DNA from: Apoderus coryli
Lineage: Eukaryota > Arthropoda > Insecta > Coleoptera > Attelabidae
Direction of reading: 5' to 3'
Length of the DNA stretch: 64,000 nt
Assembly (NCBI GenBank): GCA_911728435.2
Contig: OU452212.1
Location: 316,563 to 380,562 of the forward strand
Shown piece by piece: positions 1-12,500 of this stretch. A model generated the notes under the pieces. The model did not search any database and was not told the DNA's origin. It was given only the letters and a program-made list of their open reading frames with translations. Both the position numbers and the translations under genes were made by a program. How positions within the stretch are numbered: the first letter of the stretch is position 1; the number at the start of each line of letters is the position of its first letter.

Positions 1-1145
1 TCGGTCTGTCAGCTCATACCTTATGACATCAACGTCAAATCACAATTTGCATTCTATTTTTCCAACGTCAACGTCAAATCGTCGGTCTGTCAGCTCATAC
101 TTTATGACATCAACGTCAAATCACAATTTGCATTCTATTTTTCCAACGTCAACGTCAAATCGTCGGTCTGTCAGCTCATACTTTATGACATCAACGTCAA
201 ATCACAATTTGCATTCTATTTTTCCAACGTCAACGTCAAATCGTCGGTCTGTCAGCTCATACTTTATGACATCAACGTCAAATCATAATTTGCATTCTAT
301 TTTTCCAACGTCAACGTCAAATCGTCGGTCTGTCAGCTCATACTTTATGACATCAACGTCAAATCACAATTTGCATTCTATTTTTCCAACGTCAACGTCA
401 AATCGTCGGTCTGTCAGCTCATACTTTATGACATCAACGTCAAATCACAATTTGCATTCTATTTTTCCAACGTCAAATCGTCGGTCTGTCAGCTCATACT
501 TTATGACATTAACGTCAAATCACAATTTGCATTCTATTTTTCCAACGTCAATGTCAAATCGTCGGTCTGTCAGCTCATACTTTATGACATTAACGTCAAA
601 TCACAATTTGCATTCTATTTTTCCAACGTCAATGTCAAATCGTCGGTCTGTCAGCTCATACATTATGACATTAACGTCAAATCACAATTTGCATTCTATT
701 TTTCCAACGTCAACGTCAAATCGTCGGTCTGTCAGCTCATACTTTATGACATTAACGTCAAATCACAATTTGCATTCTATTTTTCCAACGTCAATGTCAA
801 ATCGTCGGTCTGTCAGCTCATACCTTATGACATCAACGTCAAATCACAATTTGCATTCTATTTTTCCAACGTCAACGTCAAATCGTCGGTCTGTCAGCTC
901 ATACATTATGACATTAACGTCAAATCACAATTTGCATTCTATTTTTCCAACGTCAACGTCAAATCGTCGGTCTGTCAGCTCATACATTATGACATTAACG
1001 TCAAATCACAATTTGCATTCTATTTTTCCAACGTCAACGTCAAATCGTCGGTCTGTCAGCTCATACTTTATGACATTAACGTCAAATCACAATCTCCATT
1101 CTATTTTTCCAACGTCAACGTCAAATCGTCGGTCTGTCAGCTCCT
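1..1145. repeat. 81 bp minisatellite, about 14 copies, in a faf intron
   Basis: About fourteen head-to-tail copies of an 81 bp unit fill this stretch and run off the left edge. Each unit contains the sub-motif AACGTCAAAT twice, so it looks like an older doubled repeat. Variation is light: ACATCAACG versus ACATTAACG, and one copy near 470 lacks 6 bp. Because 81 and 6 are multiples of three, one frame stays open through the whole array. That 403-codon reading frame is a by-product of the period, not a gene. The array ends just after 1145, about 250 bases before a faf acceptor, so it is intronic. Confidence 0.93.
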
Positions 1146-1397
1146 CAACTGACGAAAGACTTAATAAATGTTTATTGGAAATTTCAAAGACTTTATTCAT
1201 GTTTCTTATATACAATTCATTAGCCTTATTCTAATGTGGTTTCTAAATGTCATTCGAACCATAGAAATATCACATGAAAGACAGTAGAATAACTTATAAT
1301 GTCAAAATGAATGACAACTAACTGTGTTTTGACGCTGAACGACATCATCAGATTCTGGCAAAGACATTTACTAAGTATTATTGATTGATTTTTATAG

Positions 1398-3504
1398 GTA
1401 GAAGATTTAGAAATGTATTCGCATACGAACGAAACATTAGCGTCGTTGCGAAAGAGTATTTTGCGTAAAATCAAACCTGGTGTTCACTGTAAAGTGGAAC
1501 TGTTTGTGAATGGGGAACCATTAGAACCGGCAGATGACAGGAAATTGTTGTCACAATTACCAATTAGAGATAAAATGGTAATAATCAATCAATCATTCAT
1601 TCAAACTACAGTTTTACTTGATTTTGTGTTTTAAATTTCCAGTTGATATCAGCGAAGATCGTTCAAATCAATTCCAACATGGCTTCGTCGCAGGACAGCA
1701 GTTCGGACAGTTCGACATCGTCGCCCCAACATTTGTACGACAGTCCCAATCTGGAGGCTGAGAATATTTTACCGGGCGTGTTAATGTCGAACCACAATCG
1801 ATATGCGACGTTCTTCTGTCAATTGATGCAATTGGGGAGTGTATTGGACTTTCCCTTGTTACGAAAAGGGGGGCATGCCTTGCTGCGATTGATGCCCTGC
1901 GACGTGATCACTATGGAAAAGTTGAGGAGACTGTTTGGTAGTGGTGGCGAACACAACATCACGATGGACAGCATGTTTTTCAGTGCATCACCAGCGGAGG
2001 TTTTATACAATTTGGAGGTGTTGTACGCCATGCTGATGCCCGCCATCGATACGCTATCGGAGAAATCGCACGAGTTCCAATACCAGTTTATGACATCGGG
2101 TGAGGCGCACGTTTTCCTGGAAATGTTGACGCGCAACAATTTCATGTCGCTAGCGGATACTGTTAGTCGACGATCAGCCTATTTGGTCGTGTTGAAGATT
2201 TGCAAATTGATTTTGACGTCGGTGGCGCATGTTTTAGTGAAGTTGAGTGAGGATCATACGCCACCGGAGCCGGAATCTGTTAATGAAAATAGTACGACGC
2301 CTGGTATGTATTTGAAGCAGGCGTTACGGCTTGTTCCTGGCCATTCTGATCAGGTGAGTTCCTTTCTTGTCCTCCCTTTCTCACCATCCAATTGTCTAAT
2401 TTAATGTTTTGTTTCAGTTTCTTCGTCAAGTATCCATGAAGCTGTCCCATCGGCTCGCCAACTTAATGGTATCCGAAACTGGTGGCAACACCGGCCAAGC
2501 ATGCGCTCTTTTCAGCCAAGCTCTCAACTGGGAACTACCGGATCTACCGACGACTTTAGCTCTAGTCCGATTGGTTTGGGCGGCGAGTAGTGGCAACCTA
2601 GCAGCTCACAACGCCTCACCAGAGACACTCCACGCATTCTACACGGACATTTGTAAGCGGAAACAGTGCAGCAACAGTGATCATCAGTCGAATAGTGAAA
2701 TAAATAAATTAGTGAACTGTGAAGTGATTCCAAGTGTTAGTAGTAGACGGTTAGTGAAGAAAGTCGTGGTGGAACTCGATGATGATGACATATTGTTGTG
2801 TCGCGAAGCTTTGGAACTGTTGAGTACCGCCGTTGTATTGAACTCGAGCAGTTTAGAGCATTTGTATCGCGACGAATGGTGGCCGAACTTTGTTACCGAT
2901 CTCGTTCTGATAAATCCGTGTTGTGCCATTCGCGTAGCAACTGCTGAACAGTTGTTTGTGATTTGTACTTGTGGTGCTGCTAGCCGATTGACACTCCAAC
3001 TAATTATGCCGTTGCTGTTCTCCCTGCTCGATACCCTCGTGTACGAACACGCCAACACTTCGCACGAGTTTTTCCAGTTGTTGTGTCGGTTAGTGAATGT
3101 CGCGTACATGACCGGTTGTCCGCTACCGAACGCGGATACTTTGTTGTCGCGTGAAGTGGCTTGGCTGCGAGATGCGCGCGATCAAAACGACGCTTTAATC
3201 GAGGGTCATTTGTGTTTAGCCAAAGAGTTGTTGTGTTTCATGAGTGTGGAACAGAGATGTGAGTTGGGTAGTGCGGAATGTGGGAGTTTAATTAAGGAGT
3301 TGTTGGAGGACTTTCTGTTTCCTGCTAGTAAATTGATGTTGCAACTGTTGAAGACGAAGCAATTGGGTGAGGATCCCGCGATTCCGGTTTGTGATACGCC
3401 ACAAACGCAGGCCGCAGCGTATGATTTGTTGATTACGTTGTGTGTGAATTGTGCGCCGAATTATAAGCAGTTGGTGGGCATGTTGACGGAGATGTTTTAT
3501 TCAG
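1398..3504 (+). CDS. faf: faf exons for the ubiquitin-like segment and helical region
   Basis: Exon 1398-1577 follows a TATAG acceptor and reads [18 protein letters not shown], then [20 protein letters not shown], the ubiquitin-like segment of USP9X. The next exon carries the family's [14 protein letters not shown] stretch and [16 protein letters not shown]. Exon 2418-3504 continues the alpha-helical repeats and ends in LTEMFYS. In USP9X this part precedes the protease domain and is thought to serve substrate binding. Introns 1578-1642 and 2354-2417 are short (64-65 bp), which is typical of insects. The upstream reading frame closes in the minisatellite, so the remaining 5' exons must lie left of the window. 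Confidence 0.94.
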
Positions 3505-6500
3505 GTATGTTCATTTGTTGTTACTCTTTCTGTTTGACTGGTGAATAATTGCCTAATAAACTTGGAATTTTGTCAAAAACAGACAGGATTCAGTTCAATT
3601 ACAGGGTGCGGCAACATAACTTCCTTATTTCAAAACGCAATAAAACCCATTTTATGAAGTAGAAGTTTTTAAAATCATAACAAAAATTAATCAACCAAAG
3701 TTACAGCAATAAAGAAAGGCTTACAAACAAATTAAAATAGCAACAACATAAAACAAACTAAAATCTATAAAAATCTTACAATATCGCTTCTGAAATAGTC
3801 CTCAAAGGTATAAAAAGCTTGAGATATCAAAAATGTTTTAATACTTTTGTTAAACTGGACTTCACCAAGGTTCTTTATGTGAGACGGCAGCTTATTATAA
3901 AATTTAACACAATAATAGTCAGAACCTTTCCTAGTCCTCAATAGGCGGTGAAATTCAGGCAATATGTCATTGCGATTTCGTGTACCATAATTATGCATAT
4001 CAGAGTGAAGAGTGAAATGCGAGGCATTGGTTCGAATGTAACCAAGACAGTTTAAGATGTACAAGGAAGACAAAGTAAGTAGTCCGTGTTCAACAAAATA
4101 CTTTTTACAGCAGTCACGCCAACCGAGCCCCAACATTGTACGTAAACATCTCCTCTGTAGCTTGTAGATTTTCATGTTCCCAGTTCAAAATACCATACGA
4201 CATACGGGAAACAAAATAACCATGATATACCGTCAATAGACTGGCGATTGAAACACTCTGCGCAAGCCTTCTAATGAGATTATATATGACCCTGGACAGC
4301 GAGCACCCAAGTTCTCGAACATGACTCTCCCAGATTAATTTAGGATCAAGATGAACCCCAAGGAACTTCACGCGAACATCGCTCTGAAGATCGATAGGCG
4401 CAGAACGCAATGTAAAGTTCATGCTCTGAGTTTTAGCCTGATTCAAGCTCAGTTCATTTGCCAGAAACCAATTGCCTATGTCAGTCTCAACAGCCTTAAC
4501 CAACTCCCCTAAAGGGTCGTTTGGTCGATATCTAATCAGACTAGTTGTGTCGTCAGCAAAGAGGATTATATTTGACTCTTCTTGAAATTTGTATAAATCA
4601 TTTACGTATATTAAAAACAATAAAGGTCCCAAAACCGACCCCTGGGGCACACCCCGTCCAACCCTTCGTCTCTCCGAGTATCGTCCCCCATACAAAACGT
4701 GCTGAAAACGATCGCTGAGATAAGAGCCAACCAAGGCAACACTGTCAACATCAAAGTTATAGTAAGAGAGTTTCTGAAGAAGTATCTCGTGTGAGACACA
4801 GTCAAAAGCTTTAGTGAGGTCATAAAAGGAAGCAAAGGTGTCACAGCCCCGCTCCATGCCATCCGAAACATATTCCAAAAGGTTATTAATTGCAAGAGTA
4901 GTAGATCTCTTATTACGAAAGCCATATTGACCTTGCATAAAGAGATTATTTGCTTCAAAATATTCAGTTATTTGATTTTTAATAATAGACTCAAAGATTT
5001 TCGAAAAAATTGGCAAGATCGATATTGGTCGATAGTTACTAGGATCATCAACCGATCCTTTATTTTTGTAGATTGGAATAACCCTTGCCTCCTTCAAGAC
5101 CGCCGGAAATACAGCGTCACCAATGCAATGGTTTATCAACTTAGTAAGCGGCACCACTAGCAGATTCTTTAAAGTCCCAATAATCCTAACATTAAGCTCA
5201 TAACAATCCGAGCTTTTTGTGTTTTTCATATCTGATAGTTTTTCACGTACTTCATTAAAGGTTACCGTTCTCAAACTAAATCCAGCAGCTCTAGTGGGAG
5301 ACATATATTTCTCAAAAGTGACCGATGTGGCTGGTAGCTGTTTTATGATATCATCAGCCGCAGTTGTAAAGTAGTCATTTAAAATATACATAACATACAC
5401 TGAACAAGCCGATTTCTGACATTTGTCATAACCCTTTCCAGCATTGCAGCTGGTATGTTGACCATTTCCGCACGGATGTTGGCTTTGAGATCTTCTAGGG
5501 TTCTTGGACGATTGATATAAACACGGGATTTCAAAAATCCCTATAAAAAAGGGGTCAAATCGGGAGAACGAGCTGGCCACTCCAAATCACCGCTGATTGA
5601 GATTAGGCGCCCCGAAAGTGTTCCCTCAAAACAGCCATTGCTACTCTTGTGTGAGCCGTGGCGCCGTCTTGTTGAAACCAATCGACCCGGAAATCCATTT
5701 TGTTAAGTCGAGGATCAAAAAATCTTCCAACATGTTTACATATCGGTTAGAATTCACTGTTTCCTCATTTTCTTCAAAAAACCAGGAATCAATTCCCCAA
5801 ATTGCAAATTTGCACAACACTGTGACTTTAAGTGAGTGAGGGGCCTTTAATGCAATTCGCGGGGGTTGGTGTCCGCCCAGTATTTTGTTTGTTGACGTAT
5901 CCACTCACGTGGAAAAAAACAATTGCGTCCTTAGGAACGTTTTCGAGAAATGGGAGAGTTCTTGAACAATCGCCAACTTGTACGGATGGTTAATGAAGAT
6001 CGTCGTGAAGAATTCGCCTCACTGAACGAGCGGAAAGTCTTAGGACAGATGCATGTTTGCAGGCAGAACGCCGTGGGGATCGCAATATTGAGGCTCTCAC
6101 AGCTTCAATGTTTTCAGGTGTTCTAATGAACTGAGGGACTCCCAATTTCTTCGTCTCGTCACACTCGCGCTTTGTCTGAATGTAAAGCTCCATCCATCTA
6201 TTGATTTCCAATCTGGCACAGGCCCTCAATCGATTTTGAAAGGCACGCTGATGACGTCCATTCGAAAAGTACCCCTCACCGGCAAATGCACGTTGCTCAC
6301 TGTTACAACGCATCGTGGAGCCTGACCGGATGGGGAACAAAACTTTGTTTGTTTTCCACGTTGGTCAAATTGAATTATCTGACATATTCTCAGCATCCAA
6401 ACAAATTTACCTCGGGTTCTGATAATGTTCCTTCATTCTTTGTCAAAGATTGCATTTCCGTGTTGGCTACTCCTCTGAAGTCAATTTTCGACTTAATTCT

Positions 6501-9500
6501 AGAAACAAACACTTACCCGGATCTATGGAAGGAATCTAAAATTGTCCCAATCTTTAAGTCTGGCGACAGGTCTCATATAAATAACTATCGTCCTATTTCC
6601 TTATTATCTAACTTTTCTAAGCTGTTTGAATCTATCTTGTATGAACGGATTTACACGGAAGTTAGGCGTTTGATTTCGGTCAACCAGCATGGCTTTATGT
6701 GTGGGAGATCTACGGTCACTAATCTGTCAATCATTTCTCACTGTATCTCTGAAACTCTGGACCGTGGAGGTCAACTTGATGTTGTATACACCGACTTTGC
6801 AAAAGCTTTCGATACCCTGGACCACGGTGTCTTGCTGAGTAAGCTGCATGTGTTTGGATTTCAGTCGAACTTGATAGCTTTGTGTGACTCTTATTTACAA
6901 AACCGTAAGCAAAATGTATTTTACAACGGGTTTAAATCTAATATTTATTCTGCGATCTCAGGGGTTCCGCAGGGCTCTAATTTGGGTCCATTATTATTTA
7001 ATCTATTTATCAATGACCTGGATCAATGTCTTTTGGAACGCAGGTTGTTTTTTGCGGACGACCTGAAAATCTTTCCTTCCGTGGACACAATAACGGATTG
7101 CATTGGATTGCAGAGTGATTTATATGCTCTTCAAACATGGTGTGACCATAATAGATTGACTCTCAATATTCAAAAATGCAAATGCCTTAGTTTCACGCGA
7201 AGGGCTGCGCTTATTGACTATCCGTACACCATTTCCGAAATTCAGCTTGAGCGATGTCATGCGTTCACGGATTTGGGTGTCACATTCGATCACAAATTTT
7301 TATTCCTGGACCACATCAATAGAGTGATATCTGAGGCGTCACGTATGTATGGCTTCATAATGCGTAACTATAGAGGCTTTGATAGTGTTTCTGGGCTCAT
7401 TACTCTGTTTAACACATATGTCAGATCGAAACTAGAGTACTCGTCTATTGTCTGGTATCCTCAGTTCGATCTTTACAGTTTAAATAGTGCGCATTTCAAA
7501 AAAGGAAGTTATGATGTCGCACCCTGATGTATATCCATGTGGTGTTTTGCAGATCCAGAAACAGCAATCACCGAATGGGACTATCTGCCTTCGATAGGCC
7601 CGCGGCCGTTTCGTGGATTTGTCGGTTTGAAAAATGCCGGCGCCACCTGTTATATGAACTCTGTCTTGCAACAGCTATATATGGTAGACAGTATTAAAGA
7701 GGGCGTTTTAGCAGCAACGGGTAATTGCAGGCCATTTTTAAGTTAACAGTCGCAGGATTTTAGGGTGAATTTTATTTCCAGGAGCTGCGACGGATCCAAA
7801 TGAAGATTTCACCGATGAGGAACGGTTAGATTTAGATATTTACTGCGTAGACGAGAGAAATAATTGCGTAGACGATAGTAACAGGAAAGATTACAATGTG
7901 GGTATACTGAAACAGGTCCAAGCAATATTTGGACATTTGGCATGTTCCCGTTTACAATACTACGTGCCAAGGGGGCTTTGGAGGCATTTTAAGCTTCAAG
8001 GTATGTAGTTTTGTGCGTACCGATTTTATTTATTTATTTGGATCTTTCCTTCTCTTGTACTTAGGTGAACCAGTGAATTTGCGTGAACAACAGGATGCCG
8101 TGGAGTTTTTCATGTCGCTTATCGAAAGTCTGGATGAGGCTTTAAAGACGTTGGGTCACGAACAGATCATGTCGAAGATATTGGGTGGGTCGTATTCGGA
8201 CCAGAAGATATGCAAAGGTTGTCCGCATCGTTATGCCAAAGAGGAGCCGTTCAGTGTGATTAGTGTGGATATACGGAATCATAGCAGCTTGCAGGATTCC
8301 ATGGAGCAGTATGTCAAAGGTAATGAATGTTTCTTAATTGATTGATTGACTAATTGTGGGGAATTTTCAGGGGAACTGTTGGAAGGTGCCGATTCGTACC
8401 ATTGCGAAAAGTGTGAGAAGAAAGTGGTGACTGTGAAGCGATTGTGCGTGAAAAAATTACCACCGATTCTCTGTATACAGTTGAAGCGGTTCGAATATGA
8501 TTTCGAGCGTGTGTGTGCCATTAAGTTTAATGATTATTTTGAGTTTCCACGCGATCTGGACATGGAGCCGTACACCGTGTCCGGTTTAGCGAAAATCGAA
8601 GGAGAGATGATAGACTGCGATTTGGATAATAATTTGAATGCGGCCAGTACGACCAAGTATCAGTTGTCTGGTATTGTGGTGCATTCGGGGCAAGCGTCTG
8701 GTGAGTTTTTCTTTTTCTATTATTTATTCGACGTTGATTATGTTTCATTATGCTTTAGGCGTTCGGATTATTCAAATTACGTCTAAATCGTTTTCGAAAA
8801 CATTTATTTTTTTATTAAATCGACGTTTCGAATGATTATCTTAATCATCATCAGTTTTAGCAGACAGTAGATCCAGGTTAAACATTTTTTCATGGCATAT
8901 ACTAACGGGTGGTTAAATTTTAATTTGTAAGTATAATTTATAGTAAAACCAAAAAAATAGACACGTATGTACAGTTTAAACCATTTTGGAATCATCAGGT
9001 TTTTTGAAAATTTTGACGATGTGTAAATATTTGTTTGTTTAAAATGTTGTTTTGTTTTGCAAAAATCTTCAAAACTTAAAGAATCAAATATGTACAGAGC
9101 GTCAAAATTTTCAAAAAACCTGATGATTCCAAAATGATTGAAACTTGGTGTAGTGATAGAGGGGCCTATTGAAAGCAGAAAAGGCCGGGATTATAAAGAA
9201 CCAAGTCCGTTTTTCGATATCTCTTACCGTTTTCGAGATATTTACGTTTAGAAGTTTTTTGCAAAAATCTTCAAAACTTAAAGAATCAAATATGTACGGA
9301 GCGTCAAAATTTTCAAAAAACCTGATGATTCCAAAATGATTGAAACTTGTTGTAATGATAGAGGGGCCTATTGGGAGCAGAAAAGGCCGGAATTGTAAAG
9401 AACCAAGTCCGTTTTTCGATATCTCTTACCGTTTTCGAGATATTTACGTTTAAAAGTTTTTTGCAAAATTCTTCAAAACTTAAGAATCAAATATGTACAG

Positions 9501-12500
9501 AGCGTCAAAATTTTCAAAAAACCTGTAATTCCAAAATGATTGAAACTTGATGTAGTGATAGAGGGGCCTATTGGGAGCAGAAAAGGTCGGCGTTATAAAG
9601 AACCAAGTCCGTTTTTCGATATCTCTTACCGTTTTCGAGATATTTACGTTTAAAGTTTTTTGCAAAATTCTTCAAAACTTAAAGAATCAAATATGTACAG
9701 AGCATCAAAATTTTCAAAAAACCTGATGATTCCAAAATGATTGAAACTTGGTGTAGTGATAGAGGGGCCTATTGGGAGCAGAAAAGGCCGGGATTATAAA
9801 GAACCAAGTCCGTTTTTCGATATCTCTTACCGTTTTCGAGATATTTACGTTTAAAGTTTTTTGCAAAATTCTTCAAAACTTAAAGAATCAAATATGTACA
9901 GAGCGTCAAAATTTTCAAAAAACCTGATGATTCCAAAATGATTGAAACTAGGTGTAGTGATAGAGGGGCCTATTGGGAACAGAAAAGGCCGGAATTGTAC
10001 AGAACCAAGTCCGTTTTTCGATATCTCTTACCGTTTTCGAGATATTTACGTTTAAAGTTTTTTGCAAAAATATTCAAAACTTAAAGAATCAAATATGTAC
10101 AGAGCGTCAAAATTTTCAAAAAACCTGATGATTCCAAAATGATTGAAACTTGGTGTAGTGATAGAGGGGCCTATTGGGAGCAGAAAAGGCCGGAATTATA
10201 AAGAACCAAGTCCGTTTTTCGATATCTCTTACCGTTTTCGAGATATTTACGTTTAAAGTTTTTTGCAAAAATCTTCAAAACTTAAAGAATCAAATATGTA
10301 CAGAGCGTCAAAATTTTCAAAAAACCTGATGATTCCAAATTGGTTGAAACTTGGTGTAGTGATAGAGGGGCCTATTGGGAGCAGAAAAGGCCGGGATTAT
10401 AAAGAACCAAGTCCGTTTTTCGATATCTCTTACCGTTTTCGAGATATTTACGTTTAAAGTTTTTTGCAAAAATCTTCAAAACTTAAAGAATCAAATATGT
10501 ACAGAGCGTCAAAATTTTCAAAAAACCTGATGATTCCAAAATGGTTGAAACTTGGTGTAGTGATAGAGGGGCCTATTGGGAGCAGAAAAGGCCGGGATTA
10601 TAAAGAACCAAGTCCGTTTTTCGATATCTCTTACCGTTTTCGAGATATTTACGTTTAAAGTTTTCTGCAAAAATCTTCAAAACTTAAAGAATCAAATATG
10701 TACAGTGCGTGAAAATTTTCAAAAAACCTGATGATTCCAAAATGGTTGAAACTTGGTGTAGTGATAGAGGGGCCTATTGGGAGCAGAAAAGGCCGGACTT
10801 ATAAAGAACCAAGTCCGTTTTTCGATATCTCTTACCGTTTTCGAGATATTTACGTTTAAAGTTTTTTGCAAAAATCTTCAAAACTTAAAGAATCAAATAT
10901 GTACAGAGCGTGAAAATTTTCAAAAAACCTGATGATTCCAAAATGGTTGAAACTTGGTGTAGTGATAGAGGGGCCTATTGGGAGCAGAAAAGGCCGGAAT
11001 TGTAAAGAACCAAGTCCGTTTTTCGATATCTCTTACCGTTTTCGAGATATTTACGTTTAAAAGTTTTTTGCAAAATTCTTCAAAACTTAAGAATCAAATA
11101 TGTACAGAGCGTCAAAATTTTCAAAAAACCTGATGATTCCAAAATGATTGAAACTTGTTGTAATGATAGAGGGGCCTATTGGGAGCAGAAAAGGCCGGAA
11201 TTGTAAAGAACCAAGTCCGTTTTTCGATATCTCTTACCGTTTTCGAGATATTTACGTTTAAAAGTTTTTTGCAAAATTCTTCAAAACTTAAGAATCAAAT
11301 ATGTACAGAGCGTCAAAATTTTCAAAAAACCTGTAATTCCAAAATGATTGAAACTTGATGTAGTGATAGAGGGGCCTATTGGGAGCAGAAAAGGTCGGCG
11401 TTATAAAGAACCAAGTCCGTTTTTCGATATCTCTTACCGTTTTCGAGATATTTACGTTTAAAGTTTTTTGCAAAATTCTTCAAAACTTAAAGAATCAAAT
11501 ATGTACAGAGCATCAAAATTTTCAAAAAACCTGATGATTCCAAAATGATTGAAACTTGGTGTAGTGATAGAGGGGCCTATTGGGAGCAGAAAAGGCCGGG
11601 ATTATAAAGAACCAAGTCCGTTTTTCGATATCTCTTACCGTTTTCGAGATATTTACGTTTAAAGTTTTTTGCAAAATTCTTCAAAACTTAAAGAATCAAA
11701 TATGTACAGAGCGTCAAAATTTTCAAAAAACCTGATGATTCCAAAATGATTGAAACTAGGTGTAGTGATAGAGGGGCCTATTGGGAACAGAAAAGGCCGG
11801 AATTGTACAGAACCAAGTCCGTTTTTCGATATCTCTTACCGTTTTCGAGATATTTACGTTTAAAGTTTTTTGCAAAAATATTCAAAACTTAAAGAATCAA
11901 ATATGTACAGAGCGTCAAAATTTTCAAAAAACCTGATGATTCCAAAATGATTGAAACTTGGTGTAGTGATAGAGGGGCCTATTGGGAGCAGAAAAGGCCG
12001 GAATTATAAAGAACCAAGTCCGTTTTTCGATATCTCTTACCGTTTTCGAGATATTTACGTTTAAAGTTTTTTGCAAAAATCTTCAAAACTTAAAGAATCA
12101 AATATGTACAGAGCGTCAAAATTTTCAAAAAACCTGATGATTCCAAATTGGTTGAAACTTGGTGTAGTGATAGAGGGGCCTATTGGGAGCAGAAAAGGCC
12201 GGGATTATAAAGAACCAAGTCCGTTTTTCGATATCTCTTACCGTTTTCGAGATATTTACGTTTAAAGTTTTTTGCAAAAATCTTCAAAACTTAAAGAATC
12301 AAATATGTACAGAGCGTCAAAATTTTCAAAAAACCTGATGATTCCAAAATGGTTGAAACTTGGTGTAGTGATAGAGGGGCCTATTGGGAGCAGAAAAGGC
12401 CGGGATTATAAAGAACCAAGTCCGTTTTTCGATATCTCTTACCGTTTTCGAGATATTTACGTTTAAAGTTTTCTGCAAAAATCTTCAAAACTTAAAGAAT

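Larger units (their letters stand above)
3602..7526 (-). mobile_element. Mariner-like transposon with TIRs, interrupted by two LINE fragments
   Basis: The left end begins CAGGGTGCGGCAACATAAC and the right end, reverse-complemented, CAGGGTGCGACATCATAAC. The similarity continues through TTCCT, giving imperfect terminal inverted repeats of about 30 bp. TA precedes the left end; the right side shows AT, so the expected TA duplication is not clean. Inside are mariner-type transposase remnants on the minus strand (about 5400-6340), flanked by LINE fragments of opposite orientation (about 3690-5400 minus, about 6361-7490 plus). The whole lies in faf intron 3. It is certainly non-autonomous now. Confidence 0.82.

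Noticed and set aside
1..1145. CRISPR-like array
   Set aside because: There are no unique spacers between repeats; this is a head-to-tail minisatellite in a eukaryotic genome. The same applies to the 201 bp arrays.
23..1234. 403-codon open frame at the left edge
   Set aside because: It is the translation of an 81 bp tandem repeat whose length is a multiple of three, and it lies in a faf intron.
4114..5580. 488-codon minus-strand ORF as one gene
   Set aside because: It is an accidental fusion of mariner transposase codons with a 5'-truncated LINE reverse transcriptase.
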